Source of the DNA: Amycolatopsis orientalis DSM 43388
GTDB taxonomy: Bacteria; Actinomycetota; Actinomycetes; Mycobacteriales; Pseudonocardiaceae
Length of the DNA: 64,000 nucleotides
Direction of reading: 5' to 3'
NCBI RefSeq assembly: GCF_000411975.1
Contig: NZ_ASXG01000125.1
Coordinates: 1-64,000 of the forward strand
Shown here: positions 41,762 to 50,465 of the stretch, piece after piece
How positions within the stretch are numbered: position 1 is the first letter of the stretch
Layout of the letters: the number at the start of each line of letters is the position of its first letter
Position numbers and translations under genes: made by a program
The notes under the pieces: generated by a model
Seen by the model: only the letters and a program-made list of their open reading frames with translations
The model's database searches: none
What the model was told of the DNA's origin: nothing

Positions 41762-42954
41762 GCGGTGGCCCCGTCCTCTTCGACGTGGTCGTCCGCGTGC
41801 TCGTCGCGCAGCTGCTGGATGGTCGCGATGACCGTGTCCAGCTTGATCGTGCCCGCGTACTCGCCCCGCGGGCCGGTGACCGGCACCGAACCGCCTTCGG
41901 CGAGCATCGCCTCGAGCGCGTCCTGCAGCGTCGACTGGAGGCTCACGATGTCGCGCAGCGGCTTGCCGACCGCACCCAGCGAGGTGGCGTTGGTCAGCTC
42001 GCGCACGTGCACCCAGCGGATCGGCCGGCGCCGCTGGTCCAGCACCAGCGCGAACGGCTTGCGCGATTTGCTGAGCTTCTCCCGCACGTCCGCGGGCGCT
42101 TCTTCGATCGTCGTGGTGAGCGCGTCCTGCTGCAGTTCGACGTCGCGCACGCGCAGCAGGGTCAGCTGCTTGAGCGAAGCACCGGCGCCCACGAAACCGG
42201 CGACGGTGTCGTCCGCCGGGTTCGCCAGGATCGACTCCGGGGTGTCGTACTGCAGGATCTTCGACTGGTTTCCGAGCACCGCGATCCGGTCGCCGAGCTT
42301 GACCGCCTCGTCGAAGTCGTGCGTGACGAAGACGATCGTCTTCTTCAGGTCGGTCTGCAGCCGCAGCAGTTCGTCCTGCAGGTTGCCGCGGGTGATCGGG
42401 TCGACCGCGCCGAACGGCTCGTCCATCAGCAGCACCGGCGGGTCGGCGGCGAGCGCGCGGGCCACTCCGACGCGCTGCTGCTGCCCGCCGGACAGCTGGC
42501 GCGGGTAGCGGTCGCGGAAATCGGCCGGGTCGAGCCCGACCAGGTCCATCATCTCCTCGACGCGCGCGGAGACCTTCTTCTTGTCCCAGCCGAGCAGTCC
42601 GGGCACGACGGCGATGTTCTGCGCGACGGTGAAGTGCGGGAACAGCCCGGCCTGCTGGATCGCGTAGCCGATCTGCCTGCGCAGGGTGTCCACGTCGAGC
42701 TTCAGCGCGTCCTGCCCGCCGATGGTGATCCGGCCGGACGTCGGCTCGATCAGCCGGTTGATCATCCGCATCGTGGTGGTCTTGCCGCAGCCGGACGGGC
42801 CGACGAACACCACGATCTTGCCCGCGGGCACGACCATCGAGAAGTCGTCGACCGCCGGGGCCCGGGTGCCGGAGTAGCGCTTGGTGACGTGGTCGAGTTC
42901 GATCTCGACGCCGGAGACGTTTTCTTCGGTCGCAGTGTGCTCAGCCACGGACAC
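41758..42954 (-). CDS. Osmolyte ABC transporter ATPase with CBS pair
   Basis: 398 residues. Walker A 'GPSGCGKTTT' (about 53-62), Q-loop 'YAIQQAGLFPHFTV', signature 'LSGGQQQRVG', Walker B 'VLLMDEPFGAVD' and switch His in 'VFVTHDFDEA'. The C-terminal third carries two CBS-like segments ('VHVRELTNATSLGAVGKPLRDIV', 'LQDALEAMLAEGGSVPVTGPRGEYAGTIKLDTVI'), which in OpuA-type ATPases sense ionic strength or cyclic di-AMP. Start GTG 42954, inside the preceding permease gene (14-bp overlap), so translation is coupled. Confidence 0.92.
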   Translation of the reverse strand: MSVAEHTATEENVSGVEIELDHVTKRYSGTRAPAVDDFSMVVPAGKIVVFVGPSGCGKTTTMRMINRLIEPTSGRITIGGQDALKLDVDTLRRQIGYAIQQAGLFPHFTVAQNIAVVPGLLGWDKKKVSARVEEMMDLVGLDPADFRDRYPRQLSGGQQQRVGVARALAADPPVLLMDEPFGAVDPITRGNLQDELLRLQTDLKKTIVFVTHDFDEAVKLGDRIAVLGNQSKILQYDTPESILANPADDTVAGFVGAGASLKQLTLLRVRDVELQQDALTTTIEEAPADVREKLSKSRKPFALVLDQRRRPIRWVHVRELTNATSLGAVGKPLRDIVSLQSTLQDALEAMLAEGGSVPVTGPRGEYAGTIKLDTVIATIQQLRDEHADDHVEEDGATA

Positions 42955-43588
42955 CCCTAGAAACGGTGAATCGCTTGATCAGGACATAGATGCCGTCGAG
43001 CACCAGCGCGAGGATGACCACGCCGACGGTGCCGGTGAGGGCCTGGTTGAGGGAGTTCGTGCTCCCGGCGTTGGTGAGGCCGGAGAAGACCTCCGAGCCG
43101 AGGCCGGGCCCCTTGGCGTAAGCCGCGATCACCGCGATGCCCATCAGCATCTGCGTCGCGACCCGCATGCCGGTGAGGATCGCCGGCCAGGCCAGCCGCA
43201 GTTCGACCCGGGTGAGCACGGAGATCCGGCTCATCCCGATGCCGCGGGCGGCGTCAGTGATCGCCGGGTCGACCGCGTCGAGGCCGACGATCGTGTTGCG
43301 GACGATCGGCAGCAGGCCGTAGAGCACGAGCGCGATCACCGCGGTGGTCGAGCCGAGGCCGGACAGCGGGATCAGCAGACCCAGCAGGGCGAACGACGGG
43401 ACGGTGAGGATCGTGCTGGCCAGTGCCGTGGCGACGGCGGAGCCGATGGGGCTGCGATAGACGGCGATGCCGATCAGCACGCCAAGGATCGCGGCGAGGA
43501 TCGTGCACTGCACGACCATGCTGGTGTGCAGCCACGCCTGGAGCAGCAGCCTTCCCCACCGGTCCGAGATGTACTCGAAGAGGTTCAT
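42941..43588 (-). CDS. Osmolyte ABC transporter permease 1
   Basis: 215 residues with five TM helices and a ProW-type EAA loop ('LDAVDPAITDAARGIGMSRISVLTRVELRLAWPAILTGMRVATQMLMGIAVIAAY'). First gene of the operon permease-ATPase-permease-lipoprotein. ATG 43588 (MNLFEYISDRWG) opens the conserved region; GGGAG lies 11 nt away, and an in-frame ATG at 43648 is possible but adds an unlikely charged leader. The 280-bp spacer to the divergent gene at 43869 holds its promoter but shows no clear boxes. Confidence 0.87.
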   Translation of the reverse strand: MNLFEYISDRWGRLLLQAWLHTSMVVQCTILAAILGVLIGIAVYRSPIGSAVATALASTILTVPSFALLGLLIPLSGLGSTTAVIALVLYGLLPIVRNTIVGLDAVDPAITDAARGIGMSRISVLTRVELRLAWPAILTGMRVATQMLMGIAVIAAYAKGPGLGSEVFSGLTNAGSTNSLNQALTGTVGVVILALVLDGIYVLIKRFTVSRGVRG

Positions 43589-43868
43589 CCGTATTCGTTC
43601 TCCCGCCAGCTTGCGAGCCCCGGACGTCACCCGTTCGGAGTAGCCCATCAGTCGGCAGGGTGACTACCCGGAACGGATACAGTCGAAACCCCCACTTCTC
43701 GGTTGTGATTACCCACCGTTTCGCATCCGCCCGGGGTCGGCAACCGAAGCGAGGGGCCCCACCGGACGGTTTTTACCGGATCGAGACCCGTCCACCTGGA
43801 CGTTTTCCGCAGGTGCTCACCATTCGAGACGCTTCAGTCACCCACCGGAGTGCCGTTAAGCTGCCCGA

Positions 43869-44414
43869 ATGAGCACCCCAGCCCGGCACCGCGGCGCACT
43901 CGCCGCTGTCCGTGGCGGACTGCTCGCGCTGAGTTCGGCGTCACTCGCGGTCACCGCGCACGCGGTCGCCGACGGCGGCCTGCCCGATCCGGCGCTCACC
44001 CTCCTGCTGACCGGCCTGCTCGGCTGGACCGCCACCGCGCTCGCCGGCCGGGCGCGCGGACCGCTCGGCACGATCGCCGTGCTCGGCGGCGGGCAGCTCG
44101 TCATGCACCTGGTGCTGACGACGCTCGGCGGGCACGACCCGAGCGGGGTGCCCGCCGCCCCGGACGGCTGGGCGATGACCGCGGCGCACGCCGTCGCGAC
44201 CCTGCTCACCGCGCTGGTGCTGGCGCGGGCGGACGCGATGCTGCTCGCGGTGCTGCACGTGGTGCGGGTGATTCTTCCGCTGCTGATCCGGCCGTTGCCG
44301 GTGCCAGCGGCGGCGGGCGGAGTCGCGAGACCACGGCCCGAGCGGGCGGTACCGGTGCTGTGCGTTGAACTGCGGCGGGTGCGTGGGCGGCGTGGGCCGC
44401 CGGAGCGCTCCTGA
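43869..44414 (+). CDS. Small polytopic membrane protein upstream of the copper operon
   Basis: 181 residues, about five TM helices ('VRGGLLALSSASLAVTAHAVADGG', 'LTLLLTGLLGWTATALAG', 'TIAVLGGGQLVMHLVLTTLGGHD', 'WAMTAAHAVATLLTALVLARADAMLLAVLHVVRVILPLL') and an Arg/Pro-rich tail with one Cys. Several His residues lie in or near the membrane. It precedes ycnI-copC-copD by 113 bp with a hairpin in between; proteins of this type are commonly found there, which suggests a metal-linked role. No named domain assigned. Confidence 0.65.
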   Translation: MSTPARHRGALAAVRGGLLALSSASLAVTAHAVADGGLPDPALTLLLTGLLGWTATALAGRARGPLGTIAVLGGGQLVMHLVLTTLGGHDPSGVPAAPDGWAMTAAHAVATLLTALVLARADAMLLAVLHVVRVILPLLIRPLPVPAAAGGVARPRPERAVPVLCVELRRVRGRRGPPERS

Positions 44415-44421
44415 ACTTCTC

Positions 44422-44461
44422 GTGAGTGCTGACGCCGGTTCTAACCGGCTTTGCCACTCAC
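44422..44461. terminator. Two-tier hairpin between the membrane protein and ycnI
   Basis: Outer arms GTGAGTG (44422-44428) and CACTCAC (44455-44461) enclose an inner stem GCCGGTT/AACCGGC (44434-44440, 44443-44449). It lies 8 bp past the stop at 44414 and about 65 bp before the ycnI start. Shares the GTGAGTG arm with the hairpin at 8015. Confidence 0.7.
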
Positions 44462-44527
44462 CACCCCTTCCCCCTTTTCCGGCGCAGGCCTTGCCCTACG
44501 TCGGCTCACCCCTGTTCAGGAGCAGTT

Positions 44528-45277
44528 GTGTCCCACCATGTCTTCCGTCGTGCCGGCGTGCTCGCCGCGACCGTCGCCGCCACCGGCCTGCTCGGCGCCG
44601 GCATCGCGTCCGCGCACGTGACCGCCAACGTCTACGGCAGCCAGCCGGCCAAGGGCGGCTACGGAGCGATCTTCTTCCGCGTTCCCAACGAGGACGCGAA
44701 ACTCGGCACGATCAAGGTCGAGGTCGACCTCAAACCGGACTACGGCATCGGCAGCGTGAGCACCAAGCCGATCCCGGGATGGACCGCCGAGGTCACCAAG
44801 TCGCCGCTGAGCCAGCCGGTGACCACCGCGTCCGGCACCAAGATCACCGAGGCCGTGACCAAGGTCGTCTGGACGGCCGAGCCCGGCACGAAGATCGTCA
44901 ACGGGCAGTTCCAGGAGTTCGAGATCAGCGCCGGGCCGCTGCCCTCGAACGTCGACCAGCTCGAGTTCCCGGCGATCCAGACCTACGAGGGTGGCAAAGT
45001 GGTGGACTGGAACCAGCCCACCCCGCCCAGCGGCGAGGAGCCGGAGCACCCGGCGCCGACCGTCAAGCTCGCTGCCGCCGAAGCCTCGGAGCACGGCGGC
45101 CACGCGCAGACCACGGCGGCCGGAGAGAACGCCGAGGCCGCGTCGTCCGCGGACAACACGGCGCGCTGGCTCGGCGGGGCCGGCCTCGTGGTCGGCGCGC
45201 TGGGGCTCGGCGTCGGGGCGGGCGCGGTGCTGCGTTCCCGACGTCCTGCCGCCGGAAAGACCGAGGAAACGAAGTAA
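44528..45277 (+). CDS. ycnI: YcnI-family (DUF1775) copper-binding membrane-anchored protein
   Basis: 249 residues: signal peptide cleaved after IASA so that the mature protein starts with His (about residue 30, HVTANVYG), the copper ligand of the YcnI family; DUF1775 domain to about 175 ('GGYGAIFFRVPNED', 'IPGWTAEVTKSPL', 'KVVWTAEP', 'FQEFEISAGPLP', 'WNQPTPPSGEEPEHPAPTV'); a His/Ala-rich linker; a C-terminal TM and RRS-type basic tail. Start GTG 44528 with AGGAG 5 nt upstream. Overlaps copC by 1 bp (TAATG). Confidence 0.9.
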   Translation: MSHHVFRRAGVLAATVAATGLLGAGIASAHVTANVYGSQPAKGGYGAIFFRVPNEDAKLGTIKVEVDLKPDYGIGSVSTKPIPGWTAEVTKSPLSQPVTTASGTKITEAVTKVVWTAEPGTKIVNGQFQEFEISAGPLPSNVDQLEFPAIQTYEGGKVVDWNQPTPPSGEEPEHPAPTVKLAAAEASEHGGHAQTTAAGENAEAASSADNTARWLGGAGLVVGALGLGVGAGAVLRSRRPAAGKTEETK

Positions 45278-45837
45278 TGCGTAAAGCGCTACTTGCGCTG
45301 GCGATTTCCGGGGTGGCCCTGCTAGGCACGGCCACCCCGGCGCTGGCGCACAACGTGCTGATCAACTCCGATCCGGCCAATGGCGCTTCGCTCGCCAAGG
45401 GACCGGCGAAGGTCACGCTCACGTTCGACCAGTACGTGCAGAACGCCGACGTCAACCAGATCGCGGTGACCGGCCCGGACGGCAGCCAGTGGGCCGAGGG
45501 TCCGGTGACGGTGGAGAACAACGTGATCAGCGCGCCGCTGCGGCCGCTCGGCCCGGCCGGCAAGTACACCGTCGGCTACCGGATCCTCTCCGCCGACGGG
45601 CACCCGGTGTCCGGCGAGATCCCGTTCACCCTCACCACCGCGGGCACCGGCACCCCGGCCAAGGGTGACGCGGCCAAGGCGGCCGGCGCTCCCGCCCAGT
45701 CCGCTCCGGCGGAGTCGTCGTCGAGCGGCGTGCCGATCTGGGTGTGGATCGCCGGTGCGGTGGTGCTGCTCGCGATCGGCCTGACCGTCGCGCTGCGCAG
45801 CGGCCGCGACCCCGGACCGGACAAGGCGGACCAGTGA
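45277..45837 (+). CDS. copC: CopC copper-resistance protein
   Basis: 186 residues. Signal peptide cleaved after ALA gives mature N-terminal His25 (HNVLINSDPANG), the first Cu(II) ligand of CopC, and 'GYRILSADGHPVSGEIPFTL' supplies the second conserved Asp/His pair. A Pro/Ala/Ser linker and one C-terminal TM helix ('IWVWIAGAVVLLAIGLTVAL') anchor it outside the membrane. Translation is coupled to ycnI (TAATG) and copD (GTGA, 4-bp overlap). Confidence 0.92.
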   Translation: MRKALLALAISGVALLGTATPALAHNVLINSDPANGASLAKGPAKVTLTFDQYVQNADVNQIAVTGPDGSQWAEGPVTVENNVISAPLRPLGPAGKYTVGYRILSADGHPVSGEIPFTLTTAGTGTPAKGDAAKAAGAPAQSAPAESSSSGVPIWVWIAGAVVLLAIGLTVALRSGRDPGPDKADQ

Positions 45838-46862
45838 CGCGAGCCGAGACCACCTCCGCCGTCCGCTGGGCCACGCTCGCCTGCGTGGTCGTTGCCGGAC
45901 TGCTGGGCGCGCTGATCGGCATCGCGCTCACCGCGTCCTCGCCCATTCCGGGCGTGGTGGAACCCAGCGAGGTGGTCTCGGCGGCCATCCCGATCGTGCG
46001 GGTGCTGCTGGATCTGGCAGCGGTCGCGACGATCGGGCTGGCCCTACTGTCCGTGCTGGTCGGGTACGACCGGCCGAAGCTCACCGAACCGGTGCTGCGC
46101 CGGGCTCGGCCCGCCGCGGTCGCCGCCGCGCTGATCTGGGCGGCGACCGCGGTGGTCGCGCTGATCCTGCAGACCGCGGAGTACAAGCCGGGCAAGCGGA
46201 TGCTGACCGCGGGAGACATCGGCAGCTACATCGCCGAGGTCGGCGCGGGCAAGGCGCTGGTGATCGTTGCGGTGCTCGCGCTGCTGCACGCCGCGCTCGG
46301 GTTCATCGCGCTGCGCAAGGGCGAGAAGGTGCCCGCCGAAGTACGGGTGGGCCTGGGCATGTTCGCGCTGCTCCCGTTGCCGGTCACCGGCCACGCGTCG
46401 AACTGGGCCTATCACGACTACACGATGATCTCGATGGAGCTGCACGTGATGAGCGCGGTCGCCTGGTGCGGCGGCCTCGGCGCGATGATCGTGCTGCTCA
46501 CCGCCAACCGGACGCTGCTCGCGCACGCGCTGCCGCGGTTTTCGAAACTGGCGACGCTCTGCCTGATCCTGTCCGCGGTGACCGGCCTGTTCAACGGCAT
46601 CGTGGAGATCCTCGCCAACCCGACGATCGGCTTCTGGGCGGGCGTGTTCACCACGCCGTACGGGCAGCTGATGATGCTGAAAGTGCTCTGCACCGGCACG
46701 ATCGCGTTGCTCGCCGCCAACTTGCGGTGGCGGCTGATGCCGCGCATCGTGCGACACCAGCGGACGGCGCTCGCTTCGTGGGCAACGCTGGAGCTGACCG
46801 TGATGGGGCTCGCTTTCGGCTTCGCCGTCGTGCTCACCCGGGCTCCGGTCGCGGTGTCCTGA
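45834..46862 (+). CDS. copD: CopD-family copper membrane protein
   Basis: 342 residues with eight or so TM helices. His residues in 'ALLPLPVTGHASNWAYHDYTMISMELHVMSAVAWCGGLGAMIV' form the conserved CopD-domain ligand set. Start GTG 45834. The order YcnI-CopC-CopD suggests copper captured outside is passed to CopD for import, for example to supply cuproenzymes; export or tolerance is the older view. No CsoR-like repressor is visible in the window. Confidence 0.9.
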   Translation: MTRAETTSAVRWATLACVVVAGLLGALIGIALTASSPIPGVVEPSEVVSAAIPIVRVLLDLAAVATIGLALLSVLVGYDRPKLTEPVLRRARPAAVAAALIWAATAVVALILQTAEYKPGKRMLTAGDIGSYIAEVGAGKALVIVAVLALLHAALGFIALRKGEKVPAEVRVGLGMFALLPLPVTGHASNWAYHDYTMISMELHVMSAVAWCGGLGAMIVLLTANRTLLAHALPRFSKLATLCLILSAVTGLFNGIVEILANPTIGFWAGVFTTPYGQLMMLKVLCTGTIALLAANLRWRLMPRIVRHQRTALASWATLELTVMGLAFGFAVVLTRAPVAVS

Positions 46863-46944
46863 GCGGCCGAGGTGACGGCGGGTAGCCGCAACTTGCACAT
46901 TGGGACTAGCAGTACGCTATCTGGGGCGATCTGCCGGACCGAAT

Positions 46945-46962
46945 TATCGCTGCGCAGCGATA
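46945..46962. promoter_or_regulatory. 18-bp perfect palindrome in a convergent gap
   Basis: TATCGCTGCGCAGCGATA is a perfect palindrome lying in the 170-bp gap between copD (ends 46862) and the APH-fold gene (ends 47033). The gap is less GC-rich than its surroundings. With no loop it makes a poor terminator and looks more like a protein-binding site, but no promoter-driven gene starts here. Confidence 0.45.
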
Positions 46963-47032
46963 CCTCGTCAGCCATCGACGGAATGCGGCGAACGGTCATC
47001 TGCAGTCGGCGAATGCACGTGCAGAATGCCGT

Positions 47033-47923
47033 TCACCGGTATCGCGTCCACGCGGTGGCCGTCCGGCCGGCGCGCAGGTCCGCCAGCCGACGGCGGAGTT
47101 CAGCCCGCACCGGCGGATGACTGCGCAGAATCGGCAGCACACTCGTCGTCAGCTTCAGCTCCCGCACCTCCCGGAGCACCGAGAACCCCGGCCAGGACGT
47201 CACGTCGAAGCCATACGCCGACGCGAACTCCGCATATCGGGCCGGCGGATCCCCGAACCGTTCGCGGCCGACGGCGAGCGGCGTCAGGTCCCACTCCGGC
47301 GGGCCGACGCACGAGGAATCGAAATCGCACAGCACCGGGCCGTCCGGGCCGGGCAGCACGTTCCCCGGATGCGCGTCGCCGTGCACGAATCCCCTGGTCA
47401 GCGGGAAATCCGGGGTGTCGAGCCGGTCCTGCACCTCGGCGCAGCGCTCCAGCAGGAACCGCCGGTCGGTGGCGGCGAGCTCCTCGGCGTCGGCGACCCG
47501 CGCCTCGATCGACCGCAGCGGCTCCCATTCCGGCAGGCCGTCGGGCGGGGGCAGCGCGTGCACCTTCCGCAGCAGTCCGGCCAGGTCCGCGGGCGTCGGC
47601 GGCGGGCCGGCGAACGGCACCAGATCCCACACGGTGACCAGGTGTCCGTGCACGTCAAGCGGTTGCTCGACCCCGGACAACAGCCGGACCGCGGGCACGC
47701 CGTGCCGGGCGAAATGCTCGGCCACGCGCACGACCGTGCCGACCCGATGGCGCAATCTGGTGGAGCCGACGATCCGGACGACGACCGGCGCGCTGTTCAG
47801 CGCGAACACCGCGTTGTTGGTGAACCGCAGCAGCCGCGCACCAGCCGGATCGAGGCCGAGCCGCGCGCAGACCGCCGCCAGCACCCGGCGCAGTTTCGCA
47901 GGGGTGAACCTGCCTTCGGGCAA
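47033..47923 (-). CDS. APH/choline-kinase-fold phosphotransferase
   Basis: 296 residues of the aminoglycoside phosphotransferase superfamily. Brenner-type motif 'RGFVHGDAHPGNVL' (catalytic Asp) and metal-binding 'VLCDFDSSCVGPPEWDL' are complete, and 'NAVFALNSAPVVVRIVG' gives the nucleotide-binding strand. Start is TTG 47923, the only start in the frame. It follows the XRE-TPR regulator gene by 16 bp on the same strand; such pairs recur in actinomycetes. The substrate is unknown; antibiotic resistance should not be assumed. Confidence 0.8.
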   Translation of the reverse strand: MPEGRFTPAKLRRVLAAVCARLGLDPAGARLLRFTNNAVFALNSAPVVVRIVGSTRLRHRVGTVVRVAEHFARHGVPAVRLLSGVEQPLDVHGHLVTVWDLVPFAGPPPTPADLAGLLRKVHALPPPDGLPEWEPLRSIEARVADAEELAATDRRFLLERCAEVQDRLDTPDFPLTRGFVHGDAHPGNVLPGPDGPVLCDFDSSCVGPPEWDLTPLAVGRERFGDPPARYAEFASAYGFDVTSWPGFSVLREVRELKLTTSVLPILRSHPPVRAELRRRLADLRAGRTATAWTRYR

Positions 47924-47939
47924 GGCGAATCCGGTCGGT

Positions 47940-49346
47940 TCAGGCCGCGTAGAAGATCTTGAGCCGGTCGGCCAGGTCGCGGGCGTCGGGGTTGTTGCTC
48001 CGCCGCTCGGCCTCCGCGAGCAGGGGCCGCATCCGGTCCTTGACCCGCGCGGACTTGATGCTCTCCGCGCATTCGATGGCCTTGCCGCCGACCTTGACGC
48101 CGTGGTCGATATCGCCCTCGAGCAGGTGATTCGTGGCGAGCGCGCTGAGCATGAACGCCTTGCTGCGCGCCATGTCGTCGGTGTAGGTGTCGACCGCGCG
48201 GCTCAGCGCCGGGATCGCGTACTTCGTGTGCTCGGGGTTCTTCATCGCCAGCACGGTGTGCACGGTGCCGGTCATCGCGTAGACGTCGGTCTCGTTGAAG
48301 AACTTGACCCACGATTCGGCCTTGGCCAGGTCGGCGCGGGCGAATTCGTCCTTGCACCGGCCGAGCAGCTTCACCGACTGCTCCTCGTTGCCCATCATCG
48401 CGTAGGCCCACGCCTCGTTGGCGCAGAGCACCGCGACGGCCAGCTCGGAACCGGATTCCTGCGCGGCGATCTGGCCGAGCTGGAACAGCTTGAGCGCGTC
48501 GTTCGCGGCGTCCTGGTGCAGGTAGACGCGGCCCATCCGGTACAGCACGTTCGCCACCAGATGGTGGTCGCCGCCCTGTTTGGCCAGGTCGAGCGCCTGC
48601 GCGAAATGCCCGCGGGCGGAGTCCATCAGACCGGTGTCGAACGACGTCCATCCGGCGAGGCTGTGCAGGTCGGCGATCGCGGTGTACAGCCGGTTCTTCA
48701 CCTGCTCGGCGGCGCTGGAGTCGAGCATCTGCTGTCCCCAGGACAGCTGCGCGACCACGGCGTCGCGGCAGAACCCGCCGCCGTACTGGTAATCGAGCGC
48801 GCGCAACGCTCTGGTCGCCGCCTCCACCTGGCGCACGTCGGTCGTCCCGATGCGCCCCGGGGCGGGAGTGCGCGCGGGCGCCTCCGACCACGTGCCGGAT
48901 TCCGGACCGAACACCGCCGCACCCATCGTGACCTGGGCGGCGTGCGCGAGGAACCTCCGTCGCTTCACGGACTCGTCCTCCTCAGCCTGCCGGCCGTCGG
49001 ACGCGCCGACGACCCGTATCGCCGTGGTCTCGTCGTAGGCGAGACCCATGTATCCACGGGGGACACCCAGGCCGTCGGCGATTCTCGTGAGCACGTCGTA
49101 GGCCATGACCTGGCGACCCTTGAGGATCTCCGACACCTCGGACTGCGACTGGCCGGTCATCGCGGCGATCTGGCGCTGCGATACCCCGTGTTTGCGCAAC
49201 AGCCGGTACACGGCACTGACCTCGCGGGCGGCGAGCGCCTCCCGCATCTCGGGCTGTTCCCAGGCATCGGCCGGAACCGGACTGCCTGACCGGGCGTCTG
49301 CGTGCGAGACTCCGGAACCACTGCCAGCACTGGCATCCATTGCCAT
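47940..49346 (-). CDS. XRE-family regulator with TPR domain
   Basis: 468 residues. Helix-turn-helix at about 40-105 ('REVSAVYRLLRKHGVSQRQIAAMTGQSQSEVSEILKGRQVMAYDVLTRIADGLGVPRGYMGLAYDE'), a twin-arginine-like 'KRRRFLAHAAQVTMGAAV' stretch, then TPR-like helices from about 195 to the end ('AIADLHSLAGWTSFDTGLMDSARGHFAQALDLAK', 'VANVLYRMGRVYLHQDAANDALKLFQLGQIAAQE'). The layout resembles actinomycete developmental regulators such as NsdA; orthology is not established. ATG 49346 with GAGGGG 5 nt upstream. Confidence 0.82.
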   Translation of the reverse strand: MAMDASAGSGSGVSHADARSGSPVPADAWEQPEMREALAAREVSAVYRLLRKHGVSQRQIAAMTGQSQSEVSEILKGRQVMAYDVLTRIADGLGVPRGYMGLAYDETTAIRVVGASDGRQAEEDESVKRRRFLAHAAQVTMGAAVFGPESGTWSEAPARTPAPGRIGTTDVRQVEAATRALRALDYQYGGGFCRDAVVAQLSWGQQMLDSSAAEQVKNRLYTAIADLHSLAGWTSFDTGLMDSARGHFAQALDLAKQGGDHHLVANVLYRMGRVYLHQDAANDALKLFQLGQIAAQESGSELAVAVLCANEAWAYAMMGNEEQSVKLLGRCKDEFARADLAKAESWVKFFNETDVYAMTGTVHTVLAMKNPEHTKYAIPALSRAVDTYTDDMARSKAFMLSALATNHLLEGDIDHGVKVGGKAIECAESIKSARVKDRMRPLLAEAERRSNNPDARDLADRLKIFYAA

Positions 49347-49668
49347 TGCGCCCCCTCACCGTCTCCTGGGCGTCTGATCAGCACCCTAAGCACCCGCGAG
49401 AACCTTGTGAAACGGGCGGACAGCGGGGTTGATCGGCAGGGCCGAACTCCGCTGACCGCTTACCGTGGAACGCGGTCCGGTCACCGCTATGACGCGGTTT
49501 CGACCTTCTCTCGCCCCCGGTTTCACTTCACTGTAGTTGCCAGATCTCCGTCAGCGCCCGGTCACCCGCGGCGATCACGGAGAGCGATGGACCCGACGAC
49601 ACAGATCTGCCGGCGCGGATGCATCCCGCAAGGTGCACCCGCCCGGGACGAGAAAGCGTGGAGGGACA
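49347..49668. other. Intergenic region, 322 bp
   Basis: Divergent spacer between the XRE-TPR regulator and the small-gene pair. It holds no convincing gene. Frames open across it are high in Arg/Gly and lack ribosome sites. Promoters for both sides must lie here, but I can name no clear -35/-10 pair; the least GC-rich stretch is around 49505-49550. Confidence 0.6.
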
Positions 49669-50025
49669 GTGGAGTTCGTGGAATCGCTCGGTGGAGGACA
49701 AACCGGGACCGCGGTGCGGCCCGTTCGGCCCGCCCCGGGAATCACCACGGCACGTCCGGTGCCGCCTACCGTCGCTTCCGCTGTCGCCGCTTCGGTGTCC
49801 GCCGACCCGCGTACCGCGGGCGTGCGGCATTTCGAGGGCGGCCAGGTCGTGTGGCGCGTGCAGTGCGGCGATCTCATCAGCCGCGAGCGCGCCGTCACGG
49901 TGTTCGTCGAGGACGACGAGGTCGTCGTGGTGTCCCCGCCCGGGGAGACCGCCCGTCTCACGTCCGGTCAGCTCGGCCAGCTCCGGGCCGCGCTCAACGA
50001 AGCCGCCACTATGGCGGAAAGGTGA
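49669..50025 (+). CDS. Small conserved hypothetical protein
   Basis: 118 residues starting at GTG 49669 (VEFVESLGGG) with GGAGG 4 nt upstream. A Pro/Val-rich leader is followed by a compact domain of about 60 residues ('VRHFEGGQVVWRVQCGDLISRERAVTVFVEDDEVVVVSPPGETARLTSGQLGQLRAALNEAATMAER'). The beta-rich then helical pattern is clear but unknown to me. Its stop overlaps the next gene's GTG (GTGA), so the pair is translationally coupled. Confidence 0.65.
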   Translation: MEFVESLGGGQTGTAVRPVRPAPGITTARPVPPTVASAVAASVSADPRTAGVRHFEGGQVVWRVQCGDLISRERAVTVFVEDDEVVVVSPPGETARLTSGQLGQLRAALNEAATMAER

Positions 50026-50465
50026 CGGTGAGTTTCTCCATGGATCAGGTTCTCGGGCAGGTTCTCCGCAACGCCGTATGGGAGCGCCTCGACATGCTGT
50101 CCGACCTGGCGGAACGCGCCGATGCCCCGTCGCTGGTCTCGGTCGCCCGCTCCGAACTGCCGCGGCTGGCCGAGGGCTGGCGCGCGATGCTGCAGGCGCA
50201 CGAGCCCGACGAGCGCGGCGACTGCCCCACCTGTTCGACGCGCTGGCACCGCTGCAAGGCCCCGTGCTCGGTGTGGCAGGTAGCGCACGAGCACCTGGTC
50301 GCCGGCGGCTTGGCCCCGCAGACGCTGGCGGGCGGCGCCGGGCACCGGCCGGCCCGCCGCCGCGCCGCGGTCCCGGCTGTTCCCGGGCAGAACCGGCGAG
50401 CCGAATCCCCCGCCGAGACCACCGGCAGGCACGCACTGGTGAAGCCGCGCCCGGTCAGCGCCTGA
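50022..50465 (+). CDS. Small hypothetical protein with Cys-rich motif
   Basis: 147 residues. A helical N-terminus ('MDQVLGQVLRNAVWERLDMLSDLAERADAPSLVSVARSELPRLAEGWRAML') leads to CPTCSTRWHRCKAPC with CxxC, His, and two further Cys, a possible zinc or cluster site, then a helix and a basic disordered tail. Start GTG 50022 overlaps the preceding stop by 4 bp; ATG 50040 is an alternative. Function unknown. Confidence 0.65.
   Translation: MTVSFSMDQVLGQVLRNAVWERLDMLSDLAERADAPSLVSVARSELPRLAEGWRAMLQAHEPDERGDCPTCSTRWHRCKAPCSVWQVAHEHLVAGGLAPQTLAGGAGHRPARRRAAVPAVPGQNRRAESPAETTGRHALVKPRPVSA

Noticed and set aside
46872..47120. Small 82-residue plus-strand gene after copD
   Set aside because: It has no ribosome site, runs into the APH gene in antisense and has no family signal. 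Some residual doubt remains because the gap has unusual composition.
47033..47923. Aminoglycoside resistance gene
   Set aside because: The APH fold covers many small-molecule kinases. Nothing in the sequence or context points to an antibiotic substrate.
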